DNA of 64,000 bases from Methylobacterium currus (lineage in GTDB: Bacteria > Pseudomonadota > Alphaproteobacteria > Rhizobiales > Beijerinckiaceae), in the NCBI RefSeq assembly GCF_003058325.1, contig NZ_CP028843.1, positions 5,387,001 through 5,451,000 on the forward strand. Reading direction: 5' to 3'. The translations under genes were made by a program, and so were the position numbers. Shown here in pieces: positions 58,388 to 64,000 of this stretch. Numbering within the stretch: the stretch's first letter is position 1; each line of letters opens with the position of its first letter. The notes under the pieces were generated by a model. It had not been told where the DNA came from. It worked only from the letters and a program-made list of their open reading frames with translations, and ran no database searches.

Positions 58388-58460
58388 GAACGTCCATGAG
58401 CCCGGCGGCGTCTGATGGTGCCGCCGGGTACGGCGAGAGGCGAGGGGAGATCACGGCGTC

Positions 58461-59297
58461 ATGGAAACAGTCTCGAAGGCCCGTTCGCATGGCGGCATCC
58501 AGGGCGTGTACCGGCACGAGGCCGAGACCACGCGCTGTCCGATGACCTTCGCGGTCTACCTGCCGCCGCAGGCCGAGACGGAAAAGGTGCCGGTGCTCTG
58601 GTACCTGTCCGGCCTGACCTGCACCCATGCCAACGTGATGGACAAGGGCGAGTACCGCCGCGCCGCCGCCCGGCACGGCATCGCCATCGTCGCCCCCGAT
58701 ACCAGCCCGCGCGGGCCGGAGGTGCCGGACGAGCCCGACAACTGGCAGTTCGGCTGCGGCGCCGGCTTCTACGTCGACGCCACGCAGGCGCCGTACGACC
58801 GCAACTATCGCATGTGGTCCTACGTCACCGAGGAGCTGCCGGCCCTCGTCGCCCGCGAATTCCCGGTCGACATGGAACGCCAGGGCATCTTCGGCCACTC
58901 GATGGGCGGCCACGGTGCGCTCACCATCGCGCTGCGCCACCCCGACCGCTTCCGCTCGTGCAGCGCCTTCGCGCCGATCGTCCAGCCCTCGACCGCCGGC
59001 TGGTCGAAGCCCGCCCTCGCCAAATACCTCGGCGAGGACGAGGCTGCGTGGCGGCGCCACGACGCCACCGCTCTGATCGAGGACGGCCACCGCTTCCCCG
59101 AATTCCTCGTCGATCAGGGCACGGCCGATTCCTTCCTCGATGACGGCCTTCGTCCCTGGCTCCTCGAGGAGGCGTGCCAGAAGGCTGGTATCGGGCTCAC
59201 GCTGACCATGCGTGAGGGCTACGACCATTCCTACTTCTTCATCTCGACCTTCATGGACGACCACATCGCCTGGGCGGCGGAGCGGATGCGCAAATAA
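58461..59297 (+). CDS. fghA: S-formylglutathione hydrolase
   Basis: This is a 278-aa esterase-D-fold hydrolase that splits S-formylglutathione to formate and GSH, the step after FrmA. The N-terminus HGGIQGVYRHEAETTRCPMT and VPVLWYLSGLTCTHANVMDK are typical. The nucleophile elbow is FGHSMGGHGALTIAL, and the catalytic His is in EGYDHSYFFISTFMDDH. The length matches the family. It lies 152 bp after frmA on the same strand. Confidence 0.95.
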   Translation: METVSKARSHGGIQGVYRHEAETTRCPMTFAVYLPPQAETEKVPVLWYLSGLTCTHANVMDKGEYRRAAARHGIAIVAPDTSPRGPEVPDEPDNWQFGCGAGFYVDATQAPYDRNYRMWSYVTEELPALVAREFPVDMERQGIFGHSMGGHGALTIALRHPDRFRSCSAFAPIVQPSTAGWSKPALAKYLGEDEAAWRRHDATALIEDGHRFPEFLVDQGTADSFLDDGLRPWLLEEACQKAGIGLTLTMREGYDHSYFFISTFMDDHIAWAAERMRK

Positions 59298-59302
59298 CCC
59301 GC

Positions 59303-60298
<996 letters not shown>

Positions 60299-60414
60299 CT
60301 CTCGCGTCTCCCGTACCCGTGTCGGGCTCTAACTAGGTTGCGGGACAGTCCGGGCCCCGCGATGGCCGGAGCGCGCATTGCCGCATGCTCTGGTGAAAGC
60401 CCGCGGGACGGGCG

Positions 60415-61044
60415 TCAGGGCAGCACCGCGAGGTAATGCGCCAGCGCCTTGATGTCGGCATCCGACAGCGAGCCCGCGACCTCGGTCATCGCCGCGCCGC
60501 CCGAGCTTGGGCGGGTATTGGCGCGGTAATCGCCGAGCGCCTTGGCGAGATAGGCCTCGGGCAGCCTTGCGACGCGAGGGGCCGCCTGGATGCCCAGATA
60601 GGTATCGCCGTGGCAGGCGGCGCAGCGGTGCTGGAGCGCCGCCGTCTCGCCGGCCTTGGTGAGGTCGCCTTGCGTGTCGGCTGGCGGCTTGGTGTCCGGG
60701 ACGGGCAGGGAGGCGAAGTACTTGCCGAGCGCCCGGATGTCGTTGTCCGACAGGCCTTCCGCCACGCCCTGCATGATCTCGTTCTTGCGCCGGCCGGCCC
60801 GGAAGAACACCAACTGCAACTGGATGTAGTTGCTGGAATGGCCGGCGATCGGCGGGGCGCCCTCCGCCAGCGCTTCGCCGTGGCAGGCGAGGCAGGCCTG
60901 CGCCACCTCCGGCGCCTCGGCGGCTTGGGCGAATGTGGTTTGAGCCGAGGCGCCGGCGAGGAGGGTGAGGAGGCTGAGCGCGGCGCGGGCCGGCCCGGAG
61001 ATCCTCCGGGCCGGCTGGCGGGCGCGGGTGTTCGCGCCGCTCAC
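60415..61044 (-). CDS. Periplasmic di-heme cytochrome c
   Basis: This is a 209-aa exported cytochrome. After a signal peptide (GPARAALSLLTLLAGASAQT) it has two class-I heme sites, ACLACHGE and RCAACHGD, each followed by its own domain. Distal ligand candidates are Met in EIMQGVAEGLSDNDIRALGK and AAMTEVAGSLSDADIKALAH. It has the layout of cytochrome c4-like electron carriers. The start is GTG 61044, overlapping the sorbosone-dehydrogenase stop by 4 nt (GTGA). The pair is translationally coupled, so this cytochrome is probably the electron acceptor of that enzyme. Confidence 0.9.
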   Translation of the reverse strand: MSGANTRARQPARRISGPARAALSLLTLLAGASAQTTFAQAAEAPEVAQACLACHGEALAEGAPPIAGHSSNYIQLQLVFFRAGRRKNEIMQGVAEGLSDNDIRALGKYFASLPVPDTKPPADTQGDLTKAGETAALQHRCAACHGDTYLGIQAAPRVARLPEAYLAKALGDYRANTRPSSGGAAMTEVAGSLSDADIKALAHYLAVLP

Positions 61045-62318
61045 TTGGTGTAGGCGATGCGATAGATCGCACCGGCCCAGTCGTCGGCGACGAGGAGCGC
61101 GCCGTCCGGTGCGACCAGGATGTCGGCCGGCCGGCCGGTATAGTCGCGGTCGCCCTTGAGCCAGCCGGAGGCGAAGGTCTCCATCTTGGCGTTCTTGCCG
61201 TCCGGATCGACGATCACCCGCTCGATGCGACCACCCTGGTACTTGTGGCGGTTCCAGGAGCCGTGCTCGGCAATGAAGATGTTGTTCTTGTACTCGGCCG
61301 GAAAGGACGAGCCGGTATAGAACTTCATGCCGAGCGGCGCCACGTGCGCGCCGAGCTTCGCCACCGGCGGGGTGAACTCGGCGCAGGTGCGCCCTTGCGC
61401 GAATTTCGGATCCGGCATGTCGCCCTGGTGGCAATACGGATAGCCGAAATGCTCGACCACCTTCGAGATCATGTTGAGCTTGTCGCTCGGGATGTCGTCG
61501 CTCATCCAGTCGCGGGCGTTCTCGGTGAACCAGTACCGGCCGGTGCGCGGGTCGATGTCGCCGCCGACGCTGTTGCGCACGCCGAGCGCCACGATCTCCG
61601 CGGCGCCGGTCTTCAGGTCGACGCGGCGCACCTGCGACACGCTGCTCGGCGGGTTGCCGATGTTGAAGGGCGGGCCGAACGGCACGTAGACCCAGCCGTC
61701 CTTGTCGAAGGTCAGGTATTTCCAGCCATGGGCGACATAGGACGGCATGTCGTCATAGACGACGACCGGCTCCGGCGGCTTGTCGAGGTTGGCCTCGATG
61801 TTGTCGTAGCGGAAGATCTTGTCGATCGCCACGACGTAGAGCGCGCCGTCGCGGAAGGCGAGGCCGGTGGGCATGTTGAGGCCCTTGAGGATCGTCTTGA
61901 CGACCTTCTTGCCGCCCTGGTCGACGATGGCATAGACGTTGGTCGCGCCGAACGAGCCGACGAACAGCGTGCCCTTGTCACCGAAGGCCATCTGCCGCGC
62001 CTCGGGCACGCCGCTGGCATAGACGCTGATCGTGAAGCCCGGCGGCAGCTTCACCCCCTTCAGGTTCTCCGCCAGCTCCTCGTCCGAGGCCGGCAGGGCC
62101 GGGTTCGCGGGCGGCGCCAGGCCTTTCTGCGCCGAGGTCTCGTCGCCGAGGAACCAGTCCGGCGGCGGGTTCTTCCAGAACGCCTTGCCGCTCGAATCGT
62201 ACTGCTTGAGGCCTTGCGCACCGGCGGTCCCGGTGAGAAGCCCGGCCGCCACGAGGGCGGCGGCCATGCCACGGGCGCCACGCGCGATCCGCGGGCGCAA
62301 TCCCTTGCTCGCCGTCAT
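61041..62318 (-). CDS. PQQ-dependent sugar dehydrogenase-like protein (L-sorbosone dehydrogenase family)
   Basis: This is a 425-aa periplasmic beta-propeller enzyme. The signal peptide is GARGMAAALVAAGLLTGTAG. Family features are KLPPGFTISVYASGVPEARQ, NMPTGLAFRDGALYVVAIDK, VYVPFGPPFNIG, the calcium/PQQ-region HFGYPYCHQGD and FIAEHGSWNRHKYQGGRI, and GRPADILVAPDGALLVADDW. I chose ATG 62318, which has GGGAGG 7 nt upstream. It is followed by a di-heme cytochrome c in the same operon. The family oxidises sugars or aldehydes with PQQ; no local PQQ synthesis genes are seen. Confidence 0.88.
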   Translation of the reverse strand: MTASKGLRPRIARGARGMAAALVAAGLLTGTAGAQGLKQYDSSGKAFWKNPPPDWFLGDETSAQKGLAPPANPALPASDEELAENLKGVKLPPGFTISVYASGVPEARQMAFGDKGTLFVGSFGATNVYAIVDQGGKKVVKTILKGLNMPTGLAFRDGALYVVAIDKIFRYDNIEANLDKPPEPVVVYDDMPSYVAHGWKYLTFDKDGWVYVPFGPPFNIGNPPSSVSQVRRVDLKTGAAEIVALGVRNSVGGDIDPRTGRYWFTENARDWMSDDIPSDKLNMISKVVEHFGYPYCHQGDMPDPKFAQGRTCAEFTPPVAKLGAHVAPLGMKFYTGSSFPAEYKNNIFIAEHGSWNRHKYQGGRIERVIVDPDGKNAKMETFASGWLKGDRDYTGRPADILVAPDGALLVADDWAGAIYRIAYTK

Positions 62319-62542
62319 CCTGCTTCCTCCCCTGAGGTCGTCTTCGCCCTTGTGGGCTGTTCGTCTCGTGGCCGACCCGCGTGGCGCTCGCCCGTCGGGC
62401 GTCGGTCCGCACAACGTCGAGTTGGACATGACCCTCTGTCAAGCGCAAGGCCACGATCGCGTGAGGGGAAGACGGTTCGCAGGGCCCGCTTGCCGGCCAG
62501 AAAGGTGAAACGCTGTCGCGCTTGCGGACGGATGAACGGCCC

Positions 62543-63358
62543 TCAGCGCAACAGGCTCGACATCGCCGACAGGCCGTTGATCATCCGCACCGCATCCGCG
62601 ACGCTGCCGGCCTCGAAATGGAAGGCGCTGCCGTCGAGGCGGTGCAGGCTCGGCCACTGGCAGAACAGGTCGGCGAGGGCGGGTGTCTGGGCGCGCACCG
62701 TCACGGTGAGCGGCGCCGGAATCCGGAAGGGCGGCGGGAGCGGCCGGCCGAGGGCGGCTGCGACGCCCGCCTGGATCGCCGCGCAGGACGCCTCGGGCGC
62801 GAGGCTGATGCCGCCGTGGCAGCCGGTCGCCCGCTTGGTCTCGACGAAGAGCGTGTCGGGGAAGAGCGCCCGGTTCTCGGCGATGAACACGTCGTCGCCG
62901 CTCGCCATCGCGACCGGCACGCCGAACTCGCCGGCGAGCGCGCCGTAGATTCCGGCCTCGCCGAGTTCCTGCCCGTTGATCGCGATCGACGCGAAGGCGA
63001 AGCCGTTGATCGTGTGGGCGAGGATGCCCCGGCCGTGGGCGCGGGAGTGGTAGCCGACGAGGCAGACCGCGGCGACCCCGAGATCCACCCCCGCCATCAT
63101 CCCGAGGGGACGCGGCTTGCCCTGGATCGCTCGAGCGCGGGGATCGAGGAGGTCCGCCGGCATGTTGCGAAAATCGCCGTGCGAATCGTTGATCCAGACC
63201 TCGTCCGCCCCGGCCGCGAAGGCGCCGGCGATGGCCGAGTTGGCCTCCTGCACCATCCAGAGCCGCGCCCGCTCGTAATCGGGCGCCCCCCGGCGGGTCT
63301 GGTCGGGGTGCACGATGCCGGCGACGCCCTCGATGTCGGTGGAGATCAGGACCTTCAT
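62543..63358 (-). CDS. M55-family D-aminopeptidase (DppA-like)
   Basis: This is a 271-aa zinc peptidase. DppA-type enzymes release N-terminal D-amino acids. Zinc and active-site motifs are LISTDIEGVAGI, INDSHGDFRNMPADLL, VCLVGYHSRAHGRGILAHTI and GDDVFIAENRALFPDTLFVE, with ASGDD and the CHGG region near the end. ATG 63358 overlaps the upstream P1-family peptidase gene by 4 nt. The pair probably works on D-amino-acid-containing peptides, such as cell-wall fragments. No oligopeptide ABC importer lies in the visible part. Confidence 0.9.
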   Translation of the reverse strand: MKVLISTDIEGVAGIVHPDQTRRGAPDYERARLWMVQEANSAIAGAFAAGADEVWINDSHGDFRNMPADLLDPRARAIQGKPRPLGMMAGVDLGVAAVCLVGYHSRAHGRGILAHTINGFAFASIAINGQELGEAGIYGALAGEFGVPVAMASGDDVFIAENRALFPDTLFVETKRATGCHGGISLAPEASCAAIQAGVAAALGRPLPPPFRIPAPLTVTVRAQTPALADLFCQWPSLHRLDGSAFHFEAGSVADAVRMINGLSAMSSLLR

Positions 63359-64000
63359 GGCGATCCTCGGGAGGGGAGGGCGGCCGGGTCGGACAGGATC
63401 CCGGGCAGCACCTCGGTGAGGGCCTGGCGGGTGTGGCCGTTGCGCCCGGTCACCGTCTCGGCGCGCCAGAGCGCGTGGAGGATCGCCTGCTCGATCCCGT
63501 CGGCGACCGCCTCGAACAGCGGGTCGAGATGGCTCTCGTGCAGCATCGCGATCGCCGGCATCGGGGCGCCCGGATCCTGCGGCAGGGTGTAGGCGGTCGA
63601 GAAGGCCAGCGCGATGTCGCCGCTGCCATGGCCGAAGACCGAGCCGGTGCGGGCGAGGCCCGCTCCCGCCCGGAGCGCGAGGCGCCGGAGCTGGCGCGCG
63701 TCGAGGGGCGCGTCGGTGGCGGCGATCAGGATGATCGAGCCCTTCTCCGGTTTCGCGACCGCCGGCGCGGCCTCCAGCCGCTCGGCGAGGATGGGCCCGA
63801 TCGCCCGGCCGCCGACGCGCAGCTGCGACGGCCGGCCGAAATTCGCCAGCACCAGCGTGCCGACCGTGACGGCGCGCCCGCCCGCCTCGACCTGCCGCGA
63901 GGCTGTGCCGATGCCGCCCTTCACGCCGAAGCACGACATGCCGCGCCCGGCGCCGACCGCGCCCTCGGCCACCGCCACGTCGGCGGAATCGTGGGCCTGA
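63355..64000 (-). CDS. P1-family (DmpA/S58) self-processing aminopeptidase, 5' end outside window
   Basis: This is the partial C-terminal part of a DmpA-type Ntn-hydrolase. The visible 214 codons begin QAHDSADVAVAEGAVGAGRG and continue SCFGVKGGIGTASRQVE, VTVGTLVLANFGRPSQLRVG, then GSIILIAATDAPLDARQLRR and FGHGSGDIALAFSTA. These are typical blocks of L-aminopeptidase/D-esterase proteins. The frame stays open to the window end, so any start inside would be false. The stop overlaps the dppA-like gene by 4 nt. Known members cleave N-terminal small residues and beta-peptides. Confidence 0.9.
   Translation of the reverse strand, partial: QAHDSADVAVAEGAVGAGRGMSCFGVKGGIGTASRQVEAGGRAVTVGTLVLANFGRPSQLRVGGRAIGPILAERLEAAPAVAKPEKGSIILIAATDAPLDARQLRRLALRAGAGLARTGSVFGHGSGDIALAFSTAYTLPQDPGAPMPAIAMLHESHLDPLFEAVADGIEQAILHALWRAETVTGRNGHTRQALTEVLPGILSDPAALPSRGSP

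Overview
This is a 64-kb window of very GC-rich DNA from an alphaproteobacterium. Its gene content fits Hyphomicrobiales and most likely Methylobacteriaceae (Methylobacterium or a close relative): HWE/HisKA_2 sensor kinases, a NadQ-regulated nadABC operon, DUF1127 and DUF3072 proteins, a single-gene Flp pilin, repABC-type replication proteins, a glutathione-linked formaldehyde oxidation pair, a sorbosone-dehydrogenase-like enzyme with a partner cytochrome c, and rhizobial-type CCTCATCCTGAGG intergenic palindromes. The family placement is inferred from content; no marker gene such as 16S rRNA is present.

Layout. 1-2.0 kb: the end of an emrAB drug-efflux operon. 2.3-11.2 kb: HdeD-like membrane protein, oligopeptidase B, SufE, a PAS-HisKA_2 sensor, DoxX, two trypsin-like proteases, a BrnT/BrnA toxin-antitoxin pair and a HAD hydrolase. 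11.4-16.1 kb: a PhoP/PhoQ-like operon, a GT61 glycosyltransferase and a SHOCT protein. 16.2-18.7 kb: an interspersed palindrome, an antitoxin remnant, thrB and ispH. 18.8-27.1 kb: three transporters, an HWE kinase with its receiver, a DUF1127/LysR divergent pair and a pilin. 27.4-34.3 kb: DUF3072, ilvE divergent from a marR/response-regulator/kinase operon, and two membrane glycosyltransferases. 34.4-38.9 kb: nadQ-nadA-nadB-nadC with a clear NadQ operator. 39.1-49.0 kb: a spermidine/opine-type ABC importer joined to a three-subunit FAD/Fe-S amine dehydrogenase, a second FAD oxidase and RidA, with a divergent LysR regulator; this reads as one uptake-and-oxidation system. 49.0-57.0 kb: an unusual replication/partition region. 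57.2-64 kb: frmA/fghA, an aldo-keto reductase, cytochrome c plus sorbosone dehydrogenase, and a DppA/DmpA-type peptidase pair cut by the window end.

The most unusual part is 49-57 kb. A repABC system is taken apart here. repC lies alone on the minus strand, behind a 65-residue ribbon-helix-helix protein. That small gene has a 26-bp perfect palindrome just upstream of its start, and beyond it lie six exact GATTCG/CGAATC motifs. repA and repB sit about 4.6 kb away on the plus strand, with three metabolic or signalling genes in between. The repC leader keeps the hallmarks of antisense-RNA control: an opposing promoter, a strong intrinsic terminator, and a 7-nt perfect complement to the repC Shine-Dalgarno. 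Because ispH, thrB and nadABC lie on the same contig, this is either a chromosome carrying plasmid-type replication genes or a chromid.

Several families of intergenic palindromes recur between operons (2.9, 16.2, 27.4, 39.0, 42.4, 46.5-46.8 and 58.3 kb). Reading frames are tightly packed, and many operon junctions use 4-nt ATGA/GTGA overlaps.
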